Below, piece by piece: positions 34,278 through 43,772 of a stretch of 49,596 nucleotides of DNA (positions are counted from its first letter, which is position 1; the number at the start of each line of letters is the position of its first letter). The translations under genes and the position numbers were made by a program. Under the pieces are notes generated by a model. That model searched no databases. It saw nothing but the letters and a program-made list of their open reading frames with translations, and was not told the origin of the DNA. This DNA is from Bifidobacterium breve (GTDB lineage Bacteria; Actinomycetota; Actinomycetes; Nanopelagicales; Nanopelagicaceae). The stretch covers positions 1-49,596 of the forward strand of contig CAMDHH010000006.1 in assembly GCA_945898065.1 (NCBI GenBank), written 5' to 3'.

Positions 34278-35440
34278 TGCGCCAATGCGCACATCAAGGC
34301 TTCAACGGTTAGTAGCGGTGCTGCGTTGTGGCTCAAGTTTTTTCGTGCCTCCATGATTGCGCTTATTTTGGCTACCGTCTGGTGCGCGTTGCTTTTATGC
34401 GCGAGCGCGTTTATTTGTGGGGCAAGTTCTGTATTGATCAACGCATCGCTACTGCCTGCTTGAACCATCATCACATCGCGATAGAAGGTGGCAATATCGA
34501 GTAAGGCTCCATCGAGTGAATCACGGACCATACGGGTTGCCCTAGTTTTCTGCTCAGCTGCAAGGTCTTTGAGCGCTTTAGAGCCTCCTGTGGCCATGCC
34601 ACGGCCCGTAGCGCCCTTACCCCAGGCAGCAGAGAGTTCTTCGCTCTCTCGCTCATCTCGCTCTTCAGCCGATGCCTTTGCTTGATCTGTTGCAAGGTCC
34701 ACCAGTGTTTGCGCCGCTTTGAAGGCTGAGGCGATATCTCCTAATTGCGTTGGTAGCTTCATAATCGTTGCGCGGTTATTGCGAACACTTTCATTCGTTG
34801 CCAAATATCGCGCGCGACCAATGTGGCCTTGTGAAACGCGGGCGGCAAAGTCGGCCATGCCAGGGCTAATGCCATCGCGATTAGTGAGAACGGCTGTGAC
34901 TGCTTGCGTACTTGGTGTGCGCAATTGCAGGTGGCGAGCGCGACTGCGAATTGTTGGAAGCAAATCGTGAAGTGTTGGCGCACATAACAACCAGACTGTG
35001 CGAGCACCTGGTTCTTCAATTGCTTTCAGGAGAGCATTCGCTGCAGATTCTGTAAGTCGGTCGGCATCTTCCATTACAACTACGCGCCATCCGCCCATTG
35101 ATGGCGCCCATGAAACGCGAGTGAGTAATTCGCGAACTTCATCGATCTTGATTGAAAGACCTTCGGTGCGAATTATTTCGACATCGGGGTGGGCACCATT
35201 GTGAACACTTCGACATGCATTACATGTTGCACATCCGCCATCGGGGCAGACAAGTGCTGCTGCAAATGCAATTGCCGCCGATGATCGCCCACTACCTGGC
35301 GGGCCTGTGAAGATCCACGCGTGTGTCATGCCGTGTGTTGAAGTTTCGGGTGACTCTTCACCGGTGCGCGAAGCGGTGAGTGCGCCTTGCAAGATTGAGA
35401 TCAGATGTTCTTGCCCAACTAATTCATCAAAGACGCTCAT
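34274..35440 (-). CDS. holB: DNA polymerase III subunit delta'
   Basis: This 388-residue clamp-loader subunit begins SVFDELVGQEHLISILQGAL. It has P-loop GPPGSGRSS at about residues 46-54, four zinc-binding cysteines at 65, 70, 73 and 76, and VVVMEDADRLTESAANALLK near 121, in which the E-D-A-D replaces the D-E-A-D Walker B. IRSRARHLQLRTP near 169 holds the S-R-C/A sensor. The P-loop carries R in place of the usual K (GSGRSS), consistent with an ATPase-weak delta' subunit. It starts just after the tmk stop; a GTG at 35443 is an alternative. Confidence 0.93.
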   Translation of the reverse strand: MSVFDELVGQEHLISILQGALTASRTGEESPETSTHGMTHAWIFTGPPGSGRSSAAIAFAAALVCPDGGCATCNACRSVHNGAHPDVEIIRTEGLSIKIDEVRELLTRVSWAPSMGGWRVVVMEDADRLTESAANALLKAIEEPGARTVWLLCAPTLHDLLPTIRSRARHLQLRTPSTQAVTAVLTNRDGISPGMADFAARVSQGHIGRARYLATNESVRNNRATIMKLPTQLGDIASAFKAAQTLVDLATDQAKASAEERDERESEELSAAWGKGATGRGMATGGSKALKDLAAEQKTRATRMVRDSLDGALLDIATFYRDVMMVQAGSSDALINTELAPQINALAHKSNAHQTVAKISAIMEARKNLSHNAAPLLTVEALMCALAQ

Positions 35441-35443
35441 CAC

Positions 35444-37633
35444 TTACTTCTTTGCACTCTTTGGTTTTGCAGAAGATGATTTTGCTGTCTTCTTTTTCAA
35501 ATGTGGTTTCTTCGGTGCATGCGATGCTGCAATCTTTACGCCGCTCTTCACACCAGATGTCACACTCTTTGTTGCCCGGCGAATTGGCTTGAGTAAACGG
35601 TTGCCATCCTCATCTTTTATATTGCGCTTGAGCGCTGCTAGCTCGCCTACGCGCGAAATAATGGCTGCGTGTATTTCTTCTACGCTCTGGTGGCCATCGA
35701 CAACGAAATAGCGCTCAGGGTCGAGCAGCGCTAATTGCAAGAACTCTTGGCGCACACGCTCGTGAAAATCGAGTGGTTGGGCTTCTAAGCGATCCAGACT
35801 TTTCAGGCGCCCGATTCCAATTTCTGCAGGCAGATCAATAATGATTGTCAGTGTTGGGAAAAGTGATTCTGTTGCCCAGCGTGAAATTCGCGCAACTTCG
35901 CCAGGTTCTAATACGCGACCTGCGCCTTGATATGCGATCGATGAATCGAAATATCTATCTGTGATAACAACTTCACCATTGGCAAGTGCTGGGCGAATCT
36001 TTGAGTGAACGTGGTGGGCGCGATCTGCTGCATATAAAAGCGCTTCAGCGCGCGGGCTGATATCACCCGTTGAATGGCTGAGCAAAATCTTTCGAATCTC
36101 AACACCGAGTTCGCTGCCACCCGGTTCGCGAGAAAGCAGGACAACTTCGCCTTCATCTTCTAACCAAGCTTTGAGCAACTTACTCTGTGTTGATTTACCT
36201 GTTCCTTCGCCACCTTCGAATGCGATGAAGACACCTTTAGTTGGCGCACCTGTAATGGAGCCGAGTTCACCTTTGATTGCATTGGCGATATCGCTCCAGA
36301 GTGAAACATTAGGACGATCTTTCATTTGGTGAAATGAAATTGCTCCGATGATGGCTGCAATAATTCCTGCAATTAGAATCGTGACCGCTGCGCCATTGAA
36401 ATCAAATTGTGTGTTTTGGAATTTGATTGTGTGCTTTCCAACCGCTGCTGCAATCAGCGGTGAAATCGCAAGGACGGCAACTAAGGTAACGCGGATAAGT
36501 GATTGAACGAAGGCGAACGTGCGACCGCGAACTTCGTCGGCAACTTCCAATCCAATCATCGTAAAACCTGTGACCCAGCAAATTCCACTAAATGCACCAA
36601 GGGCTATAACGATAAAGACGGCGAGCACGAGGTTAGGAATGGCAGCTAATAACACTAGGAATATGCCCGCCGTTGTCAGCGAAGCGCCAAATAAACGGCG
36701 GCGACTAAATTGTGCAAAGACTTTAGGGCCAAATGCGATTCCACCAGCGAGGCCAGTAAAGACTGCACCAAAGAGCACACCGTAGGCGGCGTCACCACCG
36801 CCGAGATCGCCAACAAATGTTCGCGCAAGTCCAATGACCGCCCCCGCTGCAATGAATGCTCCGACCATTCCAACGATGAGGCCGCGAATAATCTTTGAGC
36901 CACTGACAGCTTTCCAGCCTTGTAATAGTGATCTGCCAACACTGGCATCACTATCTTTTTTAGCGGCAGCACCTTTGGGAATTTCGTGCAATCGCCAAAT
37001 TGTCCAGGCAGCAAATGCAAAACTGAGTGCATTGATGTAGAGGGCAATATCTATTGAGTTTCCTGCAAAAGATGGAAATGCTGCAGTGATAGCGCTGCTA
37101 AAGAGTGTGAGCAGAGAGAAAAGAATCGCGGCAATCGGCGCGCTTCCATATGCAACCAATAGTGAGACTTGATTAGCACTCTCTAGTTTTTCGCGAGGCA
37201 CAAGATTTGGAACACTCGCCTCTTTAGCCGGTGACCAGAAGAGCGTAAGACATTCCACCAAAATCATTGCAGTGTAGAGCCAGAAATAATTTCCAACAAT
37301 TGGAATTGAAATATAAAGAGCGGTGCGGCCAATATCGCAGACGACCATAAGTTTGCGGCGATCAAAGCGGTCGGCGATTACTCCTGCAATTGGGCCAAGG
37401 AAAACGGATGGCAGAAGGCGGGCAATAAATACACCTGCGATTGCAAAGTTTGCTGTTGCGTAATCACCTTTAGAAAGTTGTTGCGCCAGCGCAGTTGTTG
37501 CAAGAAGGCCAAGCCAATCGCCAAGGGATGAAAAGGCCATTGATTGCCAGAGCTTGCGAAATGCTGGAATCGCTAGAACGCCGCGAGTTTGATCCTGCGC
37601 AGGTGGCTTAGGCGTGGGCAGCGTTGGAGTCAC
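35444..37633 (-). CDS. tmk: MFS transporter fused to thymidylate kinase
   Basis: This 729-residue fusion has an N-terminal MFS half (residues about 20-440) with multiple hydrophobic helices and the GVIADRFDRRKLMVV loop near 83. It is followed by a full thymidylate kinase: FIAFEGGEGTGKSTQSKLL near 468, LSREPGGSELG near 498, ALLYAADRAHHV near 530 and TDRYFDSSIAYQGAGR near 555, the dTMP-binding and lid motifs. A lysine-rich tail ends the protein. The kinase makes dTDP, and such fusions are known in actinobacteria. The GTG start has no clear ribosome site, so a leaderless message is possible. The MFS substrate is unknown. Confidence 0.93.
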   Translation of the reverse strand: MTPTLPTPKPPAQDQTRGVLAIPAFRKLWQSMAFSSLGDWLGLLATTALAQQLSKGDYATANFAIAGVFIARLLPSVFLGPIAGVIADRFDRRKLMVVCDIGRTALYISIPIVGNYFWLYTAMILVECLTLFWSPAKEASVPNLVPREKLESANQVSLLVAYGSAPIAAILFSLLTLFSSAITAAFPSFAGNSIDIALYINALSFAFAAWTIWRLHEIPKGAAAKKDSDASVGRSLLQGWKAVSGSKIIRGLIVGMVGAFIAAGAVIGLARTFVGDLGGGDAAYGVLFGAVFTGLAGGIAFGPKVFAQFSRRRLFGASLTTAGIFLVLLAAIPNLVLAVFIVIALGAFSGICWVTGFTMIGLEVADEVRGRTFAFVQSLIRVTLVAVLAISPLIAAAVGKHTIKFQNTQFDFNGAAVTILIAGIIAAIIGAISFHQMKDRPNVSLWSDIANAIKGELGSITGAPTKGVFIAFEGGEGTGKSTQSKLLKAWLEDEGEVVLLSREPGGSELGVEIRKILLSHSTGDISPRAEALLYAADRAHHVHSKIRPALANGEVVITDRYFDSSIAYQGAGRVLEPGEVARISRWATESLFPTLTIIIDLPAEIGIGRLKSLDRLEAQPLDFHERVRQEFLQLALLDPERYFVVDGHQSVEEIHAAIISRVGELAALKRNIKDEDGNRLLKPIRRATKSVTSGVKSGVKIAASHAPKKPHLKKKTAKSSSAKPKSAKK

Positions 37634-37697
37634 AGGGTAAGCGTATCGGGCGGGGGCGCGAGCGTATAAGTGAGGCGTGGCAAGGGATTTTACCTCG

Positions 37698-37741
37698 ATA
37701 CTTTGAAAGTATTAAAAGTAGCACATTATGCCATTGTGCTA
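37698..37741 (+). promoter_or_regulatory. Two palindromes upstream of the antitoxin gene
   Basis: ATACTTT-G-AAAGTAT at 37698-37712 is a perfect 15-base palindrome. TAGCACA at 37719-37725 and TGTGCTA at 37735-37741 form a second inverted repeat that touches a TATCTT -10 candidate at 37740-37745. The antitoxin ATG at 37752 follows 6 bases after that box, so its message may be leaderless. These sites are good candidates for autoregulation by the antitoxin or the toxin-antitoxin complex. Confidence 0.5.
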
Positions 37742-37751
37742 TCTTGGCGGC

Positions 37752-38120
37752 ATGACTACATCTGCCAGAAAAGTAAAGAAGGCGCCAGCTAAGAAAAAGG
37801 TTGTCGCTACCAAGAAAGATAAGCCGTCAATTATTGGCCTGCCACCAAAATCTATAGGCGTGCGCGAACTTCGTCAAAATGCTTCCAAGGTTTTGGATCT
37901 TGTGAAAGATGGCGCCATTATTGAAATTACAGAGCATGGTGTTCCTGTTGCACGTCTTACACCTATCAAACGTTCACTCTACGAAGAGTATTTGGAGAGT
38001 GGTTTGATCAAACCAGCGCTCAATCCTAATTGGCGTCCAACAAAGCACCCAGTAAAAATTAAGGGTGGAAAAACTTCTACTGAAGTTCTGTTGGAGATGC
38101 GAGCAGAGGAACGCTATTGA
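37752..38120 (+). CDS. Phd/YefM-family antitoxin with lysine-rich N-terminal tail
   Basis: This 122-residue protein has a Phd/YefM DNA-binding core at about residues 34-72: IGVRELRQNASKVLDLV, then GAIIEITEHGVPVARLTP. Residues 1-25 form an unusual lysine-rich tail (TTSARKVKKAPAKKKVVATK) like histone-type tails, and the C-terminal 50 residues should bind the toxin. I chose ATG 37752 over an upstream ATG inside the palindromic promoter. It overlaps the toxin start by TTGA. It probably represses its own promoter. Confidence 0.88.
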   Translation: MTTSARKVKKAPAKKKVVATKKDKPSIIGLPPKSIGVRELRQNASKVLDLVKDGAIIEITEHGVPVARLTPIKRSLYEEYLESGLIKPALNPNWRPTKHPVKIKGGKTSTEVLLEMRAEERY

Positions 38121-38506
38121 GTTGGTACATAGATAGCTCCGCGATTCTCAAGTTTGTCTTTGATGAACCAGAGCGTCCTGCACTGTTGAAGGCTCTTACC
38201 GAGCCACCAGTAACTTCTGAGATTGCGCGACTTGAAGTGAAACGTACGGTCTCGCGAATCAATCCTAACGATTTAGATTTGGCTTCTGAAGAATTAGCTA
38301 AAGTTCGAATTGTTGATCTGTCGAAAAGTGTTCTTTCTACTGCTGAGTCATTTGCTGTAAATGTAACCCTGGGCTCACTTGATGCAATTCATGTCGCTAC
38401 CGCAATTCAATTGAGCTCTGAGATTGAAGGAATAATTACATACGATAAACAGATGGCTAAGAATGCGTATAACTTGGGAATAAAAGTTCTTTCCCCTGGG
38501 GCTTAG
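38117..38506 (+). CDS. PIN-domain (VapC-type) toxin
   Basis: This 129-residue PIN-domain protein has the expected acidic residues: D6 in SWYIDSSAILKF, E40 in SEIARLEVKR, D89 in GSLDAIHVATA and D110 in IITYDKQM. VapC toxins are Mg-dependent RNases, often cutting tRNA or rRNA. The start is TTG 38117, overlapping the antitoxin stop as TTGA, so the pair is translated together. The stop shares TTAG with the convergent topA stop. The module interrupts the usual topA-tmk adjacency on the opposite strand. Confidence 0.9.
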   Translation: MSWYIDSSAILKFVFDEPERPALLKALTEPPVTSEIARLEVKRTVSRINPNDLDLASEELAKVRIVDLSKSVLSTAESFAVNVTLGSLDAIHVATAIQLSSEIEGIITYDKQMAKNAYNLGIKVLSPGA

Positions 38507-41295
38507 TCTTCAGATTTTGGTTTTGCTTTACCTGTCGCAGCCCTTTTTGCCTTAGCTTTTGCCCCGGCGCCACTGACTACATTCTTTGTCAGCGTTGGTG
38601 CGCTCTTCTTCGCACGCGAAGATTTCTTGGCAGGCTTATCAGCCCTTGCTGCAGCCTTCTTACGTGAAGATTTCTTTGGACGTGACGCTCCACCATTTTC
38701 GGCCTCCCACGCGCGACGCCCCGCAAGTAATTCAAGTCCGCGCTCAAGTGTCAGTGCTTCCACGGTGTCACCGCGGCGAAGTGTTGCATTTGTTTCGCCA
38801 TCGCTGACATACATTCCAAAGCGTCCATCTTTTACGATCAACGGCTTCTGTGTTGTTGGATCGAGACCAAGTTCTTTCAGTGGTGGCTTTGCAACTCCGC
38901 GACGACGCTCTTTTGGCTTGCTATAAATTTCTAACGCTTCATCAAGAGTAAGTGAGAACAATTGGTCTTCGCTAGTGAGTGTGCGCGAATCAACGCCTGC
39001 TTTTAGATATGGGCCGTAGCGACCATTTTGTACAGTTATATCTTCACCCGAAGAGTTTGTGCCAAGCACGCGAGGCAGTGAAAGCAATCGCAGTGCATCT
39101 TCATATGTAACGGTGTCGAGTGTCATCGTTGAAAGAAGAGATGCAGTCTTTGGTTTTGGATCATCGGCTTTCTTTTTCTTTTTCTTCTCGCCCTCTGCGA
39201 GCACAACAACTGGGAAAACTTGCGTGATATATGGACCAAAGCGCCCACTCTTAGCGATGATTGGCAAATTAGTTCCAGGATCAATACCGAGTTCGCGCTC
39301 ACCTGATGGTGCTGCAAGTAATTCAATTGCAAGGGCCAAAGTGAGTTCATCGGGTGCAAGGGTTTCTGGAATATTTGCGAGTTTGCGATCTTGATCTGGC
39401 AAGTTCTGTTGCAGGTAAGCACCGTAGCGACCAACGCGAATTTCAATTGTGTCACTCAAATTCATTGTATTTGTTGCACGTGCATCGATGACGCCAAGGT
39501 CGGCGCTGAGTTCGTTGAGCCCTGGTTGGCCATTGACGCCATAGAAGAAGTCGCGCAACCAATCAACACGGCCAGCTTCACCTGCTGCGATTTTATCTAA
39601 ATCTTCTTCCATACTTGCAGTGAATTCGTAATCAACAAGTTTTGTGAAGTGAGTTTCAAGCAAACCTGTAACTGAGAATGCAAGAAATGTTGGCACTAAT
39701 GCACGACCGCGCTTATAGACATAGCCACGATCTTGAATTGTTTGAATAATGGATGCAAATGTTGAAGGGCGGCCAATACCAAGTTCTTCTAACTTCTTTA
39801 CAAGTGTTGGCTCTGTATAACGCGCTGGTGGCTTTGTTTCGTGGCCCTCACAGTTATATTCACTCACCTTTACTGCTTGACCCAGTGTCATTGCAGGTAA
39901 GCGCTTATCCTCTGACTCTTCATCGCTTTTTTCATCAGTGGCATCGTCGTAGGCTGCAAGAAAACCTGCGAAAGTAATAACACTTCCGTTAGCACGGAAA
40001 ATTGTTGCTTTGCCATCACTTGTTTGTGCATCGAAATCAACGCGCATCTGCATTTTTTTAGCATCAGCCATTTGCGATGCAACAGTACGCTTCCAAATAA
40101 GGTCATAGAGTGCGAATTCATCGCGGGAAAGCTCTGGTGCTAATTCACCAGGTGTCTTGAAAGAATCTCCTGCTGGGCGAATCGCTTCGTGTGCTTCTTG
40201 CGCGTTCTTAGATTTGCCTTGATACACACGTGGTGCATCGGCAACATGATCTGCGCCGTAGAGTGCTTTTGCAGCAGCGCGCGCAGCATTGATCGCTTGA
40301 GCGGAAAGATTGATTGAGTCAGTACGCATATATGTGATGTAGCCATTTTCATACAAACGCTGTGCAACGCGCATCGTGATCTGTGCGCCCCAACCAAGGC
40401 GACCGCCAGCATCTTGCTGCAGCGTTGATGTTGTAAATGGTGGTTTTGGACGCTCAGTACGTGGAGATTCCTCCATCGATTTCACTGTCAGAGGTGTGTT
40501 TTTTAGCGATTCAACAAGTGATCTCGCACTTGTCTCATCGAGTAACAAAATATTTGCAAGTGATTTTTCTTTTACTGCGCCATCAGCGCCGAAATCTGCA
40601 GTTGCAGCAACTCGTTTTTCATCAACGCTAAGTAGGCGCGCATTGAAACCGAGTTCGCACTTTGCTGTGAGGTCCCACCAAGCAGATGAAATAAATGCCA
40701 TACGTTCGCGCTCTTTTTCAACGATAAGGCGGGTAGCAACTGATTGCACACGTCCTGCTGAAATACGTGGCATAACTTTTTTCCAAAGAACTGGTGATAA
40801 GCGATAACCAAAGAGGCGATCGAGGACGCGACGAGTTTCTTGGGCATCAATCAAGTGATAATCAAGATCGCGAGTATTTGCGACCGCATCTTGAATTGCT
40901 TCTTTGGTAATTTCATTGAAAACCATTCGCTTGATAGGAATCTTTGGTTGCAAGACTTCTACTAAGTGCCAGGCAATCGCTTCGCCTTCGCGGTCTTCAT
41001 CTGTTGCCAGGATTAGCTCTTCAGCATTTTTCATCAACTCTTTGAGTTCAGCGACTTTTGCTTTCTTATCTGGGTTGATTACATAAAGGGGAGCAAAATC
41101 ATTTTCGATATCGACGCCCTCTTTTGCCCAAGCAATCTTTTTATATTCTTTTGGGATATCAGCTGCGCGCTGAGGCAGATCGCGAATATGACCGACGCTA
41201 GCCTCGACGACATAATCATCGCCGAGGTAGCCGCCAATTTTGCGCGCTTTAGCTGGTGATTCAACAATCACTAGCTTTATAAGCTGCTTTGCCAT
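38503..41295 (-). CDS. topA: DNA topoisomerase I (type IA)
   Basis: This 930-residue enzyme relaxes negative supercoils. The Toprim domain starts KLVIVESPAKARKIGGYLG and has ATDEDREGEAIAWH near residue 95. FNEITKEAI and AGRVQSVATRLIV near 182 follow, and the catalytic tyrosine is in ITYMRTDSINLS near 320. The C-terminus has repeated actinobacterial-type modules (GRFGPYI, GRYGPYLKAG, GRFGMYVSDG) in place of zinc-finger cysteines and ends in a lysine/alanine-rich tail of about 60 residues that should bind DNA. AGGG lies six bases before the ATG. Confidence 0.97.
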   Translation of the reverse strand: MAKQLIKLVIVESPAKARKIGGYLGDDYVVEASVGHIRDLPQRAADIPKEYKKIAWAKEGVDIENDFAPLYVINPDKKAKVAELKELMKNAEELILATDEDREGEAIAWHLVEVLQPKIPIKRMVFNEITKEAIQDAVANTRDLDYHLIDAQETRRVLDRLFGYRLSPVLWKKVMPRISAGRVQSVATRLIVEKERERMAFISSAWWDLTAKCELGFNARLLSVDEKRVAATADFGADGAVKEKSLANILLLDETSARSLVESLKNTPLTVKSMEESPRTERPKPPFTTSTLQQDAGGRLGWGAQITMRVAQRLYENGYITYMRTDSINLSAQAINAARAAAKALYGADHVADAPRVYQGKSKNAQEAHEAIRPAGDSFKTPGELAPELSRDEFALYDLIWKRTVASQMADAKKMQMRVDFDAQTSDGKATIFRANGSVITFAGFLAAYDDATDEKSDEESEDKRLPAMTLGQAVKVSEYNCEGHETKPPARYTEPTLVKKLEELGIGRPSTFASIIQTIQDRGYVYKRGRALVPTFLAFSVTGLLETHFTKLVDYEFTASMEEDLDKIAAGEAGRVDWLRDFFYGVNGQPGLNELSADLGVIDARATNTMNLSDTIEIRVGRYGAYLQQNLPDQDRKLANIPETLAPDELTLALAIELLAAPSGERELGIDPGTNLPIIAKSGRFGPYITQVFPVVVLAEGEKKKKKKADDPKPKTASLLSTMTLDTVTYEDALRLLSLPRVLGTNSSGEDITVQNGRYGPYLKAGVDSRTLTSEDQLFSLTLDEALEIYSKPKERRRGVAKPPLKELGLDPTTQKPLIVKDGRFGMYVSDGETNATLRRGDTVEALTLERGLELLAGRRAWEAENGGASRPKKSSRKKAAARADKPAKKSSRAKKSAPTLTKNVVSGAGAKAKAKRAATGKAKPKSED

Positions 41296-41331
41296 GTATC
41301 CCTATCGAGATTCGTATCGGAAACTAAATAC

Positions 41332-43614
41332 TTAGTATTCGATAGAAGTGGATTGACGGCGGTTGCGCACAAGTGCTGCAACGATAATCAACGTTGCAAC
41401 AATTCCGATAATGGAATTTGTTGATTCGCGACCACCTAATGCAAAGCTAACAATTGCAGGTGTAATCAAAAGACCAACCAAGTTCATAACCTTGATAAGT
41501 GGGTTGATTGCAGGACCTGCAGTGTCTTTGAATGGATCTCCAACAGTGTCACCAACAATTGTTGCGGTGTGTGCATCTGATCCCTTGCCGCCGTAATTTC
41601 CATCTTCAACCATCTTCTTTGCGTTATCCCAAGCTCCACCGGAGTTTGAAAGGAAGACAGCCATAAGAGTTCCTGTACCAATTGCACCTGCGAGGTATGC
41701 ACCAAGTGCACCAACGCCAAGTCCGAAACCAACTGCAATTGGAGCCATCACTGCAAGTAATCCAGGTGTAGCAAGTTCGCGTAGTGAATCACGTGTACAA
41801 ATATCTACAACGCGGCCATATTCTGGCTTTTCCGTACCTTGCATAATTCCTGGATGTAACTTGAATTGATTGCGTACTTCCATCACAACGGCGCCTGCAG
41901 CGCGTGATACCGCGTTGACTGCAAGACCTGAGAAGAGGAATACAACTGCTGCACCGATGATGAGACCGACTAAGTTGCGTGGATTTGCAACATCGAGGAT
42001 TCCTTGGAACTCAAGTGCAAGATTTCCTGCAGTCTGACCAGCATCTAGGACTGCTGTCTTGATTGCATCTGTGAATGCACCGAAGAGAGCAGTTGCAGCA
42101 AGTACTGCTGTTGCAATTGCGATTCCTTTTGTAATTGCCTTTGTTGTATTTCCAACTGCATCGAGTGAAGTAAGAATTGCTGCGCCTTCACCCTTTACAT
42201 CGCCAGACATTTCAGCAATTCCTTGTGCGTTATCTGAGATAGGACCAAATGTATCCATCGCAACGATTACGCCAACAGTTGTGAGCAAACCAGTACCAGC
42301 TAGTGCGATTGCAAGGAGTGAGAGAACAATGCTTCCACCACCGAGTGTAAATGCACCAAATACTGCTGTCGCGATCAAGATTGCTGAATAGACAGCTGAT
42401 TCAAAACCGATTGAAATACCAGCCAAAATTACTGTTGCGGCGCCTGTCTGTGATGAAGCAGCAACATCATTTACTGGACGCTTGCCAACTTCAGTGAAAT
42501 AACCGGTAAGTAATTGAATTGCTGCAGCGAGTGCGATACCAATGAGGACTGCACCGATTGCAAGAACGCGAGGGTTTGCATTTCCAGCGGAAGCAACTGC
42601 CTCTGGTGATAGACCAGATAGAAGTTTGAAATCACTTGGAAGATATGTAAATGTTGCAAGAGCTGTAAGGCCCGCGCTGATAATTGCTGATGCGAAGAAT
42701 GAACGATTGATTGCCGTCATTGCGCTCTTATCAGTTGGGCGCATGCGAGTAATGAAGATTCCGATTACCGCTGTAACGATTCCGATTGCAGGTACGATCA
42801 ATGGATAAATAAGACCCGCATCACCAAATCCTGCTTTACCCAAGATTAGTGCTGCAACAAGTGTTACTGCATAAGATTCGAACAAGTCAGCGGCCATACC
42901 AGCGCAGTCACCGACGTTATCGCCGACGTTATCTGCAATTGTTGCAGGGTTGCGTGGATCATCTTCTGGAATACCTTTTTCAACTTTACCAACGAGGTCT
43001 GCGCCAACATCTGCAGCCTTTGTAAAGATACCGCCACCAACACGCATAAACATCGCGAGCATTGCAGCGCCGAAACCAAATCCTTCAAGAACAGCTGGGG
43101 CATTTTCGCGATAGATAATCACAACGAGTGAAGCACCAACAAGTCCGAGGCCAACAGTTGTCATACCAACAACGCCACCTGTACGAAATGCGATCTGAAC
43201 AGCTTTTTCGCCATCCTTTTGACGAGCAGCTTCTGCAACGCGAACATTTGCGCGAACTGCAAGCCACATTCCGTTGTATCCAACGAGTGCGCTAAATGCT
43301 GCGCCAAGTAGGAAGAAGATTGAGCGACCGATACGAATCTCGGCATCACCTGGAAGTGCGAAGAGAATAACGAAAACGATTCCCACAAAGTAGGAGAGAG
43401 TGCGGAACTGGCGAGCAAGATATGCCGCCGCGCCTTCTTGAACCGCTTCTGCAATCTCTTTCATCTTCTCTGTGCCTTCATTGGCTGCCAGCACCTGAGC
43501 ACGAAGCGCCCATGCAATTGCGAGCGCGCCAAGTGAGATCGCTAAAACAATGTAAACATATGTCAGATTTGAACCTGTAACTTGCACATTCGAAAGGGAG
43601 CTAGCTGCTCTCAT
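41332..43614 (-). CDS. hppA: Membrane-bound proton-translocating pyrophosphatase
   Basis: This 760-residue protein has many transmembrane helices and couples PPi hydrolysis to ion pumping. The active-site loop includes DVGADLVGKVEKGIPEDDPR near residue 202 and ADNVGDNVGDCAGMAADLFE near 227; a second site GDTVGDPFKDTAGPA lies near 690. VGNTTKAITKG near 485 has lysine where potassium-dependent enzymes have alanine, which predicts the K+-independent, proton-pumping class. GGAGGAG lies about 4 bases before the ATG. It is upstream of topA on the same strand. Confidence 0.97.
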   Translation of the reverse strand: MRAASSLSNVQVTGSNLTYVYIVLAISLGALAIAWALRAQVLAANEGTEKMKEIAEAVQEGAAAYLARQFRTLSYFVGIVFVILFALPGDAEIRIGRSIFFLLGAAFSALVGYNGMWLAVRANVRVAEAARQKDGEKAVQIAFRTGGVVGMTTVGLGLVGASLVVIIYRENAPAVLEGFGFGAAMLAMFMRVGGGIFTKAADVGADLVGKVEKGIPEDDPRNPATIADNVGDNVGDCAGMAADLFESYAVTLVAALILGKAGFGDAGLIYPLIVPAIGIVTAVIGIFITRMRPTDKSAMTAINRSFFASAIISAGLTALATFTYLPSDFKLLSGLSPEAVASAGNANPRVLAIGAVLIGIALAAAIQLLTGYFTEVGKRPVNDVAASSQTGAATVILAGISIGFESAVYSAILIATAVFGAFTLGGGSIVLSLLAIALAGTGLLTTVGVIVAMDTFGPISDNAQGIAEMSGDVKGEGAAILTSLDAVGNTTKAITKGIAIATAVLAATALFGAFTDAIKTAVLDAGQTAGNLALEFQGILDVANPRNLVGLIIGAAVVFLFSGLAVNAVSRAAGAVVMEVRNQFKLHPGIMQGTEKPEYGRVVDICTRDSLRELATPGLLAVMAPIAVGFGLGVGALGAYLAGAIGTGTLMAVFLSNSGGAWDNAKKMVEDGNYGGKGSDAHTATIVGDTVGDPFKDTAGPAINPLIKVMNLVGLLITPAIVSFALGGRESTNSIIGIVATLIIVAALVRNRRQSTSIEY

Positions 43615-43772
43615 GGGTCTCCTCCATTGGAGATTCAGGGCGCCCTAACGAGGGTGGGCGCGAAGATGAGCAGGAGTCTACGCACAGACCCCCCTAGAAA
43701 TACAAATACACATATCTATTAGGGAGCATTCCCGCTTACCCCTAGGGGCAGGGGCGGGTAGCCTGAACCCCT

